A DNA stretch of 64,000 nt from Brachyspira murdochii DSM 12563 (lineage in GTDB: Bacteria > Spirochaetota > Brachyspiria > Brachyspirales > Brachyspiraceae), in the NCBI RefSeq assembly GCF_000092845.1, contig NC_014150.1:1-64000 (forward strand). The letters are read 5' to 3'. This document shows, piece after piece, positions 17,875 to 27,313 of this stretch (position 1 is its first letter; each line of letters starts with the position of its first letter). Both the position numbers and the translations under genes were made by a program. The notes beneath the pieces are model-generated. The model searched no databases. It was not told where the DNA came from and saw nothing but the letters and a program-made list of their open reading frames with translations.

Positions 17875-19782
17875 ATGAATGAAGCTCGTATAAAAAAACT
17901 ATATTTATTTCTTGTATGTTTCGCAATAGTAACTATTGCTATATTTTTCAGATTATTTAATCTTACAATAAAAAACAGAAAATCTATAACTTCTTTAGAC
18001 GGTCTTGATAAGCCTAGAGGAACTATATATGACTCAAAAATGCGTCCTCTTACAATTAATATTCCAGCTTATACAATATACCTTGATACAGAATCCGTTT
18101 CATTAGACGGAAATGAAAATACTGATATTAATGAAGCATACAGCCAAATTTTTAGTATTATTGGTATTACTAAAGAAAAATTTTCTGATTTAATATCTGC
18201 AAAAAGAAGAACTATAAGATTAGCTCAAAATATTAATTTGGACTCTTATAAAAAGATAAAAGAAATAAAAGATAAATATACAGTAAAAAGTATTTATGGT
18301 ATAGAAAGCTACAAAAGATTTTATCCGTATGAAGATGTTTTTGCACATGTAATAGGATATATGAACAAAACTGAAACAGAAGGATATGCAGGACTTGAGG
18401 CTACCTATGAATCAATTTTATCATCGGAAAATGATAATCCAAAAGATATAGTATTAACTTTAGATATAGATGTTCAGACTATAGTGAGAAATGAAGTATT
18501 AAAAACTGTTGCTGAAATATCTCCTCAGTCAGCTACAGTCATAGTCTCAGATGTTAATACTGGTGCTGTAATAGCAAATTATTCTTATCCTTCTTTTGAT
18601 CCTAATAATCCGTTTATCTATGTTAATAACGAGAGAATGGATAGAAGTATAATGAGTACAATATACCCCGGAAGTACAATGAAAATATTTGCGGAGCTTG
18701 CTGCTATAGAACAGGGCGTTGTAAATAGTGATGAGATTTTTCATTGTAAGGGATATTATGATTACAGCAGACAGACACGCATACATTGTGATTATCCGCA
18801 TGGTGATGTAGCTTTTAATGATATATTAAAATACAGCTGCAATTATGCTATCGTTACTATAGCTGAGAGAATAGATAAGCAGTTTTTTTATGATTATCTA
18901 AAAAGATTTGGTTTCGGAGAGCCTACAGGTGTTGGACCTTATAAAAATGAATGGAGCGGTATATATCACCCTTTAAATAAATGGCATAGATTTTCACGCG
19001 GATATTTGGCTATAGGATACGACTTGAGTGTTACCCCTATGCAGATAGCTGCCTCTTATCTTCCGCTTCTTAATGGAGGCTGGAAAGTACCTATGCATGT
19101 AGTTGATGCTATTTATGACGGTATAGAGAAAATAAGTGTTACAAACAGGCTTAAAAAGACTAGAATTATAGATGAACAGTATTCTCAAATAGCTAGGGTT
19201 CTTTTAAGAAAAGGTGTTGAATCTGGTTCTACAGGATACAGAGCTAATTTGCTTAATATTGATGTTGTAGGTAAAACTGGTACTGCTATAACTGAAGTTT
19301 ACAGAGATAATGAATCAGAAAAACCAGAAAAATATTATCAGTCCATATTTATCGGAGGTTTTCCTCTTGAAGATCCAAAAATATCAATACTCGTTCTTCT
19401 TGATGACCCTCAGGGAAAAGGTACGCAGTCAGCTGGAAGGGTAGCTGCACCTCTATTTGCTAAAATTGCAAATCAGATAATACCTTATTTAGGGCTTGTT
19501 GATGGGGATATTTATACCATAAATACAAATGACTTTTTATCATTAGTTCCTCCTTCTAATAGCTATTACAGTGCTACTAATAATATTATGCCTAATATAA
19601 TGGGGCTTTCTTTAAGAGATGCTTTGAATAATATATCATATATAGTATCAAATAATAATGCTAAAATAGCTATACAGGGTGAGGGATATGTTTATGATTA
19701 TTCTCCTCAGGCAGGCTCCGAAATAACAAATAATTCTATAGTAAGATTATTATTAAAAGCACCTATTGATAATAAAGAGTAG
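17875..19782 (+). CDS. Penicillin-binding protein, FtsI/PBP2 class B with PASTA domain
   Basis: From the ATG at 17875 the protein is 635 residues: an N-terminal membrane anchor (about 8-26), a dimerisation domain with RGTIYDSKMRPL, a transpeptidase domain with the serine motif STMK (in YPGSTMKIF), SCN and KTG (in VVGKTGTAI), then a C-terminal PASTA domain (about 570-630, starting MPNIMGLSLRDAL). It cross-links peptidoglycan, probably at the septum. The open frame extends upstream into the tRNA, but that part cannot be protein. There is no SD: only 12 nt separate the tRNA end from the ATG, so after tRNA 3' processing the mRNA would have an almost leaderless 5' end. Confidence 0.92.
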   Translation: MNEARIKKLYLFLVCFAIVTIAIFFRLFNLTIKNRKSITSLDGLDKPRGTIYDSKMRPLTINIPAYTIYLDTESVSLDGNENTDINEAYSQIFSIIGITKEKFSDLISAKRRTIRLAQNINLDSYKKIKEIKDKYTVKSIYGIESYKRFYPYEDVFAHVIGYMNKTETEGYAGLEATYESILSSENDNPKDIVLTLDIDVQTIVRNEVLKTVAEISPQSATVIVSDVNTGAVIANYSYPSFDPNNPFIYVNNERMDRSIMSTIYPGSTMKIFAELAAIEQGVVNSDEIFHCKGYYDYSRQTRIHCDYPHGDVAFNDILKYSCNYAIVTIAERIDKQFFYDYLKRFGFGEPTGVGPYKNEWSGIYHPLNKWHRFSRGYLAIGYDLSVTPMQIAASYLPLLNGGWKVPMHVVDAIYDGIEKISVTNRLKKTRIIDEQYSQIARVLLRKGVESGSTGYRANLLNIDVVGKTGTAITEVYRDNESEKPEKYYQSIFIGGFPLEDPKISILVLLDDPQGKGTQSAGRVAAPLFAKIANQIIPYLGLVDGDIYTINTNDFLSLVPPSNSYYSATNNIMPNIMGLSLRDALNNISYIVSNNNAKIAIQGEGYVYDYSPQAGSEITNNSIVRLLLKAPIDNKE

Positions 19783-19803
19783 AGATTATTTAGGAGTTTA
19801 TTT

Positions 19804-20706
19804 ATGAATAATATACTTAGTTTCGGAGAGCTTTTATACGATGTATATGATAATGTTTCTGTAATAGGAGGTGCTCCATTTAATTATTCTATACAGCTTT
19901 CTAGGCTTATGGGACATGACGACAGGCTTAGATTTATAACTGCATTGGGTGATGATGATTATTCTAAAGATGCATTATCATTTATAAATAATGAAAATAT
20001 AGATAAGTCATTGATACAGATATTAGATAATTATGAAACTGGTAAAGCTACAGTATTTCTTAATGAAAAAAAAGTTCCAGACTATATTATACATGAAAAT
20101 GCAGCTTGGGATAATATAGAATATAATAAAGATATAGAAAATGCTTTAAATGAAAATTATGATTTATTTTATTTTAATATACTCTCTCAAAGAAATGATA
20201 AATCATATACTACATTAAAAAAAATATTTAAAAATATTAAATCTAAATACAAAGTATGCGATGTTACTTTTAGAAAAAATTATTACACAAAAGAAAAAAT
20301 AAAAGAATCTTTAGAGTTTGTCAATATATTAAAAATCAATGATGATGAGCTTGCTGTAATAAAAGGGCTTTTTTATCCTTCATTAGAAAATGATAATAAA
20401 ACTTTACTCAAAGCCATTAATAAAGATTTTAATATCGATTATATATTTCTTACACTTGGATCTAAAGGGGCAAGCGTATTTTATAATAATGAGTATATAT
20501 TCAAGCCTTCAAATAAAGTTAATGTTATTGATACAGTAGGAGCAGGCGACAGTTTTTGTGCGGCTTTAAGTTATGCTATATTAAGAAATTTGGATATTAA
20601 AAATGTATTAGAGTTTGCTTCTGATGTTTCTGAGGAGATGATTCAGGTAAAAGGCGGAACAGCAAAATATGATATTAAAAAAGTAAAATCTAAATTTAAT
20701 TTATAG
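19804..20706 (+). CDS. PfkB-family carbohydrate kinase
   Basis: A 300-residue cytoplasmic sugar kinase. The N-terminal SFGELLYDVYDNVSVIGGAP and the C-terminal ATP/anion-hole motif DTVGAGDSFCAAL (catalytic Asp of GAGD) define the PfkB/ribokinase family; the N-terminal GGAPFNYSIQLSRL resembles fructokinases. It phosphorylates a sugar, most likely fructose, at the primary hydroxyl. It follows the PBP gene by 21 nt with SD AGGAG and may share its transcript. It converges on the minus-strand gene at 20711 with only 4 nt between stop codons. Confidence 0.88.
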   Translation: MNNILSFGELLYDVYDNVSVIGGAPFNYSIQLSRLMGHDDRLRFITALGDDDYSKDALSFINNENIDKSLIQILDNYETGKATVFLNEKKVPDYIIHENAAWDNIEYNKDIENALNENYDLFYFNILSQRNDKSYTTLKKIFKNIKSKYKVCDVTFRKNYYTKEKIKESLEFVNILKINDDELAVIKGLFYPSLENDNKTLLKAINKDFNIDYIFLTLGSKGASVFYNNEYIFKPSNKVNVIDTVGAGDSFCAALSYAILRNLDIKNVLEFASDVSEEMIQVKGGTAKYDIKKVKSKFNL

Positions 20707-20710
20707 AATT

Positions 20711-21265
20711 TTATGTTCTTCCAGTATAATATTTAAATTTCTCTTTTGTAATAAATAGAAGCGAAGTAAAGCGTCCTGTGTACTTTTCATTTAATATAAT
20801 ATTATTTCTTATATCATCATAAAACTGCTGTAAATTATTCTGCATCATATTATCTATATAGCTTGACGGATATTTAGCAATGTATTCATATATTTGTCTG
20901 TTTATTAATAGAGTTATAAATTTTTTGGGAGGAGTATTATAAGCTAAAAGACCTTCATATATTCTAATATTTTGATTTAACTGCATTTTTTCTTCTTGAG
21001 TTTTGGCTTTATCAAGTTTTTTTTCTAAATCGTTTAAAGTTGTTTGAATATTATATATATTATTGCTGTATATGGATTTTCCTTCTTCAGTAAAAATATA
21101 ATTGGCATCTATATAAAAAACATATTCTTTATTGTCAGATGAGAGTAATTTATCGAATTTTTCTATTACCCTAAATTTCACATTCAAATTATAATCAAAT
21201 GAATTTTGCGGGTATAAAAAACTGAAATATGCCGTTATTATTAATAATGTAAAATAAATTTTCAT
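20711..21265 (-). CDS. Secreted protein of unknown function
   Basis: The 184-residue protein has a signal peptide (1-19, MKIYFTLLIITAYFSFLYPQ) and a mature part rich in Lys, Asn and Tyr with a coiled-coil-like segment (about 75-105, NDLEKKLDKAKTQEEKMQLN). No lipobox Cys, no catalytic motif and no recognised family. It is the last gene of a minus-strand group behind a secreted transglutaminase-like protein (27 nt upstream), so a periplasmic or outer-membrane role is likely. Confidence 0.6.
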   Translation of the reverse strand: MKIYFTLLIITAYFSFLYPQNSFDYNLNVKFRVIEKFDKLLSSDNKEYVFYIDANYIFTEEGKSIYSNNIYNIQTTLNDLEKKLDKAKTQEEKMQLNQNIRIYEGLLAYNTPPKKFITLLINRQIYEYIAKYPSSYIDNMMQNNLQQFYDDIRNNIILNEKYTGRFTSLLFITKEKFKYYTGRT

Positions 21266-21292
21266 ATACTATTATTCGGCATTATTTTTTTA

Positions 21293-22465
21293 TTATTTTG
21301 GTATTGAAGACAATAATCTAATAAAATCCCTATCATTTGGAAATAATTTTAAAGCTTCTTCGGATATTGTATTGGCATTATTATATCTTCTTTCATTATA
21401 TTCTGTAACAGCATAATTATAATATGAAACTTTCAAATTTCTTTTTAATACACTTGCATCATCGCCTATATCAGATATTCCTATTTTGTATATTTGTATA
21501 GCATTAGGATAGTCTTTTTGGCTTAAATAAGAAGTACCTATTGTATTATAATAATGTATTCTATTATTTTTAGTCATAGAACTTGAAGGATCAAAAACAT
21601 ATGCTTCTTCCAAAGTTTTATATGCTGCTTCATAATCATTTTTTTTAAGATAATCTAATGCCAATCTATTATAGGCATTAATTAGGTTCTTATTATATAT
21701 TTCAGTGTTAGGAGACAGATAATATGCTTTTTTTGCCATAACAAGCTGTTTTTCTAAATCTTTTTCTATTTTTTTTAATGATATAGAGTTAGGATAAAGT
21801 GTTGCTATCAATGTAAATATATCTACTTCATTTCTGTCTCTATAATTACCCTGAGGAACAAAAGTAACTATTGTTGAATTTCCTGTATTTCTTATTTCTT
21901 TCTGACCAGGGTTAAATCCTCTTGATATGGTTGTTTCTACATCTATTTTTCCCTGTTCAGTGTATACTGTGCAGAAAGCATGACTTGATGTTAATACGCC
22001 TGTAACTTTAAAGCCAAACTCACTGTATAGCAAAGAATATAGTATGCTTGAACTTAAGCAATTATATTCTCCTTTATATATTAGATCCTGAAATAGTGTA
22101 GAGGTTTCAAAATATTTTTTTAATACACCGCTTGAATAAAGCCAGTTTAATAATCTTTTTCCAAATGCATAGGCTCCTTCTTCGGTATACTGAGAAAGAT
22201 CTTTTTTAGCAAGATTTCTTATTTCATCTAATTTTCCTCTGTAAAATTTAAACTCTTCTTCATCAGTTATTCCAGAAGCTATTATAAATCCATCATAATG
22301 AAGCTCTAAATCATTAGTCTCTCCGTTATCAATTTTGGTAAAGAAATCATATTCTAATTCTGTAAGCTCATCAGAATCAAACCTTATTTTATCAGAAGGT
22401 TTTGCATATATAACAGAATATGTAAGAATAAGAAAAAGTAAAATAGTTTTTATATAGTATTTCAT
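21293..22465 (-). CDS. Secreted transglutaminase-like protein with TPR repeats
   Basis: A 390-residue protein with a signal peptide (1-21) and a papain-like fold core: Cys136 in YNCLSSSILY, His162 in SSHAFCTVY and Asp175 in KIDVETT match the Cys-His-Asp triad of transglutaminase-like domains. The C-terminal half (about 240-385) carries TPR repeats (YNRLALDYLKKNDYEAAYKT). Such proteins can be proteases or protein-modifying enzymes in the periplasm. It lies between the BFN gene (26 nt upstream) and a secreted unknown protein. Triad residues are seen; the activity is inferred. Confidence 0.75.
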   Translation of the reverse strand: MKYYIKTILLFLILTYSVIYAKPSDKIRFDSDELTELEYDFFTKIDNGETNDLELHYDGFIIASGITDEEEFKFYRGKLDEIRNLAKKDLSQYTEEGAYAFGKRLLNWLYSSGVLKKYFETSTLFQDLIYKGEYNCLSSSILYSLLYSEFGFKVTGVLTSSHAFCTVYTEQGKIDVETTISRGFNPGQKEIRNTGNSTIVTFVPQGNYRDRNEVDIFTLIATLYPNSISLKKIEKDLEKQLVMAKKAYYLSPNTEIYNKNLINAYNRLALDYLKKNDYEAAYKTLEEAYVFDPSSSMTKNNRIHYYNTIGTSYLSQKDYPNAIQIYKIGISDIGDDASVLKRNLKVSYYNYAVTEYNERRYNNANTISEEALKLFPNDRDFIRLLSSIPK

Positions 22466-22491
22466 TATAACCTCTATAAATATAAAAGTTA

Positions 22492-23142
22492 TTATTCGCT
22501 CAAATTATCAAGTTCATCTCTATATTTTGCAGCATCTTCATATCTTTCTTCTTTTACTGCCTGATCTAGTAATCTCTGCAGTTCTTCTTTATTTTTTTTA
22601 TAGTCTTTAGTATTTGTATTGTTATTATATTCTTCAGGTTCTTTTTTGGTAAATATATTTTCGCTGCTTGTTTCTTTAAGGTCTTCTCTGTCAAATCTTT
22701 GATATGTAAAAGGTATGCTGTCTTTTACTTTCATAAGGCTGTCATTATCTTCAAGTACAATACCTGCTTTATCTACGACATGCTCTTCTATAAATATAGG
22801 TGCTTTAGATTTTAGAGACAGTGCTATCGCATCAGAAGGTCTGGAATCTATAAATATATTTTTGCCGTTATGTTCTATTACTAATTTAGAAAAGAATGTG
22901 TCTATATGTACATTGTCAATTATTATATTAATTAATCGTATGCCGCAGTTTTGAAATATACTGCTTACAATGTCATGAGTGAGCGGTCTTTCAATTTTGT
23001 ATCCTATAAGGCTTGCCATTATAGACTGAGCTTCTAAATATGCTATCGATATAGGAACAACTTTATCAGACTTTTCCGGTTTTAATATTACAACAAAACC
23101 TTTATCAGTTATTGCTAAATTAAGTATCTTTGCTTCAACCAC
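22492..23142 (-). CDS. Bifunctional nuclease domain (DUF151) plus UVR motif
   Basis: A 216-residue cytoplasmic protein. Residues 1-135 form a DUF151/BFN domain (PISIAYLEAQSIMASLIGYK, RPLTHDIV and the core DSRPSDAIALSL). The C-terminus (about 180-214) is a UVR helical hairpin (LLDQAVKEERYEDAAKYRDE) like those of UvrB and UvrC. BFN domains were described as having DNase and RNase activity in plants; bacterial roles are unclear. The BFN-UVR combination occurs in several bacterial phyla. uvrB and uvrC are both in this window but not adjacent. Confidence 0.88.
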   Translation of the reverse strand: MVEAKILNLAITDKGFVVILKPEKSDKVVPISIAYLEAQSIMASLIGYKIERPLTHDIVSSIFQNCGIRLINIIIDNVHIDTFFSKLVIEHNGKNIFIDSRPSDAIALSLKSKAPIFIEEHVVDKAGIVLEDNDSLMKVKDSIPFTYQRFDREDLKETSSENIFTKKEPEEYNNNTNTKDYKKNKEELQRLLDQAVKEERYEDAAKYRDELDNLSE

Positions 23143-23338
23143 TTTTAAAACCTCTTTAATTTTATATACTACCTATTTATTATAATATTAATATATATAT
23201 ATTATTTGTCAAGGTAAATTTTTTTTATTAATTTACTTGTAGATAATGAAAAATAGTATATTATAATTTTTACTATTTGTATTGAAATATAGTTTATTTA
23301 TAGTTATAATTATTTGAAAAAATCTATAAATTTATAAT

Positions 23339-25096
23339 ATGGAAGCTATGGAAAAAAGAATATTTTTTATTTTTGCATTACTATTTGTTTTTGCATTCAA
23401 TTTATTTACGCAGACAGAAGATTTGCCTAAAACCCCTCCAGAAAACCCGGAAGTTATCCCCATAAGTGAGATTTATGAAGGTATGGAAGGTGTTGGCTAT
23501 ACGGTTATACATGGTACAAATGTAGAGCCTTTTAAGGTAAAGGTATTATCTATATTAAAAAAGAGATGGCATAACAGTGATGCTATACTTATACAGTGTG
23601 AAGGTCTTAATTTGGATCATTCAGGCACAGTAGCAGGTATGAGCGGTTCGCCTATATATTTTAATGGTAAAATAGCTGGTGCTTTGGCTTTCGGCTGGAA
23701 TTATGCTAAAGACCCTATAGCTGGTGTTACTCCTATAGAGGAAATGTATAAATTATATGAAGATACTAATGCTAAATCTCCTCTTTTAGGTTTTGCTGAT
23801 AATAATTCTCTTCAAACTCCATTAATATTTTCTGGTATAAGCAGTAAGGCATTTGATGAATACTCTTCTTCATTTAAAAAAAGCGGATTTTATCCTATGC
23901 AGACTGGAGGCTCTATTTCCGACACAAATCAGGCAACTAAATTTTTGTTTGGGGACTCTGTTGCTATAGTATTGGCAGACGGAGATGTTTCTATGGCTGG
24001 TATTGGAACAGTTTCTCATACTGATAATGAAAAGTTTTTGCTTTTTGGGCATTCAATGTGGTCTAAAGGAAGATTAAGAGCTCCTGTTTCTAGGGCTTAT
24101 ATTAATCATATAGTAGCTTCAGTAGATTCTTCTTTCAAACTTGGTGCTGCTTATTCTAATTATTTAGGATATACTGTTTATGACGGTGTATTCGGAGTAT
24201 CTGGAGTGTATGGTGAAGTTCCAGAAAATACTATGGTGCCTGTAAAATTGGAAATAGAAGATCAAACTTTCCTTACAAGAGATTATAATTTTAGAGTATT
24301 AAATGATCCTACATATTTCTCTGATATACTTTCTATGGCTATATATAGTGCTATAAGTTCTACTGCAGGCGGTGAAGAAGAGGGTGTATTCAGCATAAGC
24401 TACGAAATAGAAACTGATTATTTTGAAGAGCCTTATAAAGTAAATGATAGAATATTAGCATATTCTTCTACAGATGCTTTTAAATCTGCTATAGAACAGC
24501 TTATATCTCCTATAGATTTCTTTATATACAATAATTTTAATAGAGTAGGTATAAAGTCTGTTAAATTATCAATTAAGAGAAATAATCTTGAATATGCTTT
24601 CTTAAATGATATAACTTTGGTAGAGCCTAGAGCTGTAGCAGGAGAAACTATACATTTGAGAGTAGGACTTACACCTTATGGTAAAGAGAAACAGTACATA
24701 GATATACCCGTAAAACTTCCTGTTAATTTGAAGACAGATGTTTATAGTATTTATGCTGCTAATGAATATATTTATAATTATGCAGAACAGTTGTTTATGC
24801 CTAATAAATATGAGATAAGAAGTTTAGACGATGTTATGCGTATTTATGGAAAGAGCTATGATGACAGTTCTCTTAGGGTATGGCTTTATTCATCATCAAG
24901 GGGCGTACAGATAGGTAAGGATCTATATCCTACACTTCCGCCTTCCAAATATGGTATAATGGCAAAAAATGCTACTTCTGATAAGGCGGCTGTTATTACT
25001 GCTGTTGACGGAAAATATGAAATGCCATGTTCTACACTTGGATTAATTAAATTAGATATAATAATTGAAGGGGCTAGAAAATATGAAAATCGCTAA
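23339..25096 (+). CDS. SpoIVB/S55-type serine peptidase-like secreted protein
   Basis: A 585-residue protein with a signal peptide (about 1-25). The region 40-300 matches the S55 (SpoIVB) pattern: GMEGVGYTVIHGT, then GMSGSPIYFNGKIAGALAFGW near residue 100 (catalytic-Ser motif), and a later LLFGHSMWSKG that may supply the His. The remaining 280 residues are beta-rich and unassigned. SpoIVB peptidases act in signalling at spore or envelope membranes; this organism does not sporulate, so another envelope role is likely. Two ATGs (23339 and 23348) are possible starts. The end overlaps the next gene by 14 nt. Confidence 0.78.
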   Translation: MEAMEKRIFFIFALLFVFAFNLFTQTEDLPKTPPENPEVIPISEIYEGMEGVGYTVIHGTNVEPFKVKVLSILKKRWHNSDAILIQCEGLNLDHSGTVAGMSGSPIYFNGKIAGALAFGWNYAKDPIAGVTPIEEMYKLYEDTNAKSPLLGFADNNSLQTPLIFSGISSKAFDEYSSSFKKSGFYPMQTGGSISDTNQATKFLFGDSVAIVLADGDVSMAGIGTVSHTDNEKFLLFGHSMWSKGRLRAPVSRAYINHIVASVDSSFKLGAAYSNYLGYTVYDGVFGVSGVYGEVPENTMVPVKLEIEDQTFLTRDYNFRVLNDPTYFSDILSMAIYSAISSTAGGEEEGVFSISYEIETDYFEEPYKVNDRILAYSSTDAFKSAIEQLISPIDFFIYNNFNRVGIKSVKLSIKRNNLEYAFLNDITLVEPRAVAGETIHLRVGLTPYGKEKQYIDIPVKLPVNLKTDVYSIYAANEYIYNYAEQLFMPNKYEIRSLDDVMRIYGKSYDDSSLRVWLYSSSRGVQIGKDLYPTLPPSKYGIMAKNATSDKAAVITAVDGKYEMPCSTLGLIKLDIIIEGARKYENR

Positions 25097-27134
25097 GATT
25101 ATTTTTATACTGCAGTTTATACTAATACTTACTTCTGCTAATGTTTTTGCAGTTGTTACTAGGACATTGTCTAGTACAAAAAGAGGTTTTTTTGACAATG
25201 GAGTATATGACGGAGTTATGCTTACAGAACAGGGCAGTTTAACATTAGCCCCTGTTATAGAACAAGACGGAGCTATTTCCGGAAAGGATATTTGGAAAAT
25301 TTATCCTGTAAGTGACGGCGGTATGTTTGCTGCTATAAGCGGAAGCGGTGCTGAACTATATAAAAGAGATGCAGAATCTACAAATTTTACTTCTTTTGCT
25401 TCAGAAAGTAATGAAAGTGCTTTTACTGCTGTTATAAGCGACAGTCAGGGCAATGTATACGCTGCTGTAGGACCTTATGCTAAAATAATAAAGTATGATA
25501 GCAGCGGCAAGGAACTTTGGAGAAAAACTTTAGATGATACTTATATATGGGATATGAAGTTTGACAATAACGGAAACCTTTTTGCTGCAGCAGGCGGAAA
25601 TAATGCAAGAGTAATAAAAATATCATCAGATGGTGAAATTAAAGAGATATTAAAAACTGAAGAACAGCATGCCATGTCATTATATTTTGACAGCAAAAAT
25701 AATAAAATGTATGTGGGTACTGCTGGAAGAGGTTTGGTATTATGTATAGATTTATCTACAAATTTAGAAAATCCTTCATACAGTGTAGTCTATGATACTG
25801 CCGAAAATGAAGTTTATGCTATTACTATGGATAATATAGGTAATTTATACTTTGGTACAGCTACAAGACAGCCTGCTTATTTAATACTGCCTTCAATTAT
25901 AGACGGAGATAAAAGACCTGATGAAGCTGATAAAGAGTTTAGAAACTCTCTTTATAGAGCTGATACTAATGGAACTGTTCAAAGATTATTTTTCTTAAAT
26001 CAGACATTAGTTTTAGCATTGAGCAGCGATAAAAACAATAATATATATTTTGTTACTGGAGATACTGCTGATATATATAAAATTAACGGAGATGACGGAC
26101 TTTTATCATATATAGGCGGATTAAAAAATAAAATACTTTCTACATTTGCAGTTTCTGAAGACGGGCTTTATTTTGCTATATCAAAAACTGGTGAGATATA
26201 CAGAATAAAACATGGATATCCTAATTACGGAAGTTTTACAAGCGACACATTAGATTTAAAACTTTTAAGTAAATTAGGAAGTTTTAATGCTATGAGTACA
26301 GTTCCTCAAGGCGGCAATATATCTGTTGAAGTTAGAACTGGTAATGCTGCAAGAGTTGATAAAAGCTGGAGTGATTTTATGCCTATTGATGCCAATGGTA
26401 AAGTAAATGTTCCAGAAGGCAGATTTATGCAGTTTAAGGTTACAATGGAGACTTCTGATACTGAAATAACTCCAGTATTAAATTCTATGGATTTTACATA
26501 TGTTGAAAACAATTTAGCTCCTGAAGTATTAAATGGAGGACTTACTACAAGATACCGTCAGCAGAATGATTCTTCTGAAACAGCTAAAAGCCCTCAATTA
26601 GAAGAAAACGAAGCTATGGTATATTGGAAAGGCTCTGATCCTAACGGTGATAAATTATCATATGATTTGGAATACAGATTAAAAGGTGAAAAAAATTATA
26701 GAAAATTAGCTTCCAATTTGGAGACATCATACTATAAATTTAATTCCTATTTAATGCCTTCTGGTATATACGACTTTAGAATAACAGCAAGCGATAAATA
26801 TGATAATCCCGTAGGTGAGATAAAAACAAAAACTTTAGAAGTATTTAATGTTAAATATGATAATGATCCTCCTGAACTTTTTGATTTTAATGTTACTGGA
26901 GAAGGATCAGGAAGGGTAGTCACATTCAGAGTAGAGGATAAATTATCATTCATTAAAACTGTGAGATATTCTACTATAACAGGAGAATGGAGATATATAG
27001 TTCCAAATGACGGATTATTGGATTCTATGAATGAAGCATTTACTATTAATATAGATGATGCTGAAGCTGGTTCCGTTACTATAGAGGTTATGGATACTGA
27101 AGGAAATACTAAATATTATTCATTTATTATATGA
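25083..27134 (+). CDS. Secreted beta-propeller protein
   Basis: Start chosen at 25083 because AAGGGG lies 9 nt upstream and the signal peptide (MKIAKIIFILQFILILTSA) begins here; a TTG 18 nt upstream is also in frame. The 683-residue product has propeller-like blades over residues 50-390 (repeats such as DSQGNVYAAVG, DNNGNLFAAAGG, DNIGNLYFGTA), a following beta-sandwich region and a fibronectin-like part (GSDPNGDKLSYDLEYRL). No catalytic motif is seen. It overlaps the S55-type peptidase gene by 14 nt, so the two are probably co-translated and may form one periplasmic or surface unit. Confidence 0.75.
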   Translation: MKIAKIIFILQFILILTSANVFAVVTRTLSSTKRGFFDNGVYDGVMLTEQGSLTLAPVIEQDGAISGKDIWKIYPVSDGGMFAAISGSGAELYKRDAESTNFTSFASESNESAFTAVISDSQGNVYAAVGPYAKIIKYDSSGKELWRKTLDDTYIWDMKFDNNGNLFAAAGGNNARVIKISSDGEIKEILKTEEQHAMSLYFDSKNNKMYVGTAGRGLVLCIDLSTNLENPSYSVVYDTAENEVYAITMDNIGNLYFGTATRQPAYLILPSIIDGDKRPDEADKEFRNSLYRADTNGTVQRLFFLNQTLVLALSSDKNNNIYFVTGDTADIYKINGDDGLLSYIGGLKNKILSTFAVSEDGLYFAISKTGEIYRIKHGYPNYGSFTSDTLDLKLLSKLGSFNAMSTVPQGGNISVEVRTGNAARVDKSWSDFMPIDANGKVNVPEGRFMQFKVTMETSDTEITPVLNSMDFTYVENNLAPEVLNGGLTTRYRQQNDSSETAKSPQLEENEAMVYWKGSDPNGDKLSYDLEYRLKGEKNYRKLASNLETSYYKFNSYLMPSGIYDFRITASDKYDNPVGEIKTKTLEVFNVKYDNDPPELFDFNVTGEGSGRVVTFRVEDKLSFIKTVRYSTITGEWRYIVPNDGLLDSMNEAFTINIDDAEAGSVTIEVMDTEGNTKYYSFII

Positions 27135-27166
27135 TTTTAATTAATTATTAATGATGTTTAATTGTA

Positions 27167-27201
27167 ATAGGAGTAAATTTAATTATTTGCTCCTATTTTT
27201 T
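27167..27201 (+). terminator. Terminator of the peptidase/propeller operon
   Basis: ATAGGAGTAAAT (27167-27178) pairs with ATTTGCTCCTAT (27185-27196) with a single mismatch, followed by a T run (27196-27201). Confidence 0.85.
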
Positions 27202-27281
27202 ATTGCTATAATAATTTATTTACTTTTTTATATGATAATTAATTATAGTATGCTATGTTTCATAGAAATTTAAAAAAATTC

Positions 27282-27313
27282 ATTTTTGACAAACTATATT
27301 TTTTAGGTATATA
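27282..27313 (-). repeat. Second copy of the post-stop motif, after the DinG-type helicase
   Basis: The first 20 bases, ATTTTTGACAAACTATATTT, are identical to the motif after uvrB (10252-10284), and most of the next 12 also match. It directly abuts the TAA of the minus-strand helicase gene. Confidence 0.6.
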
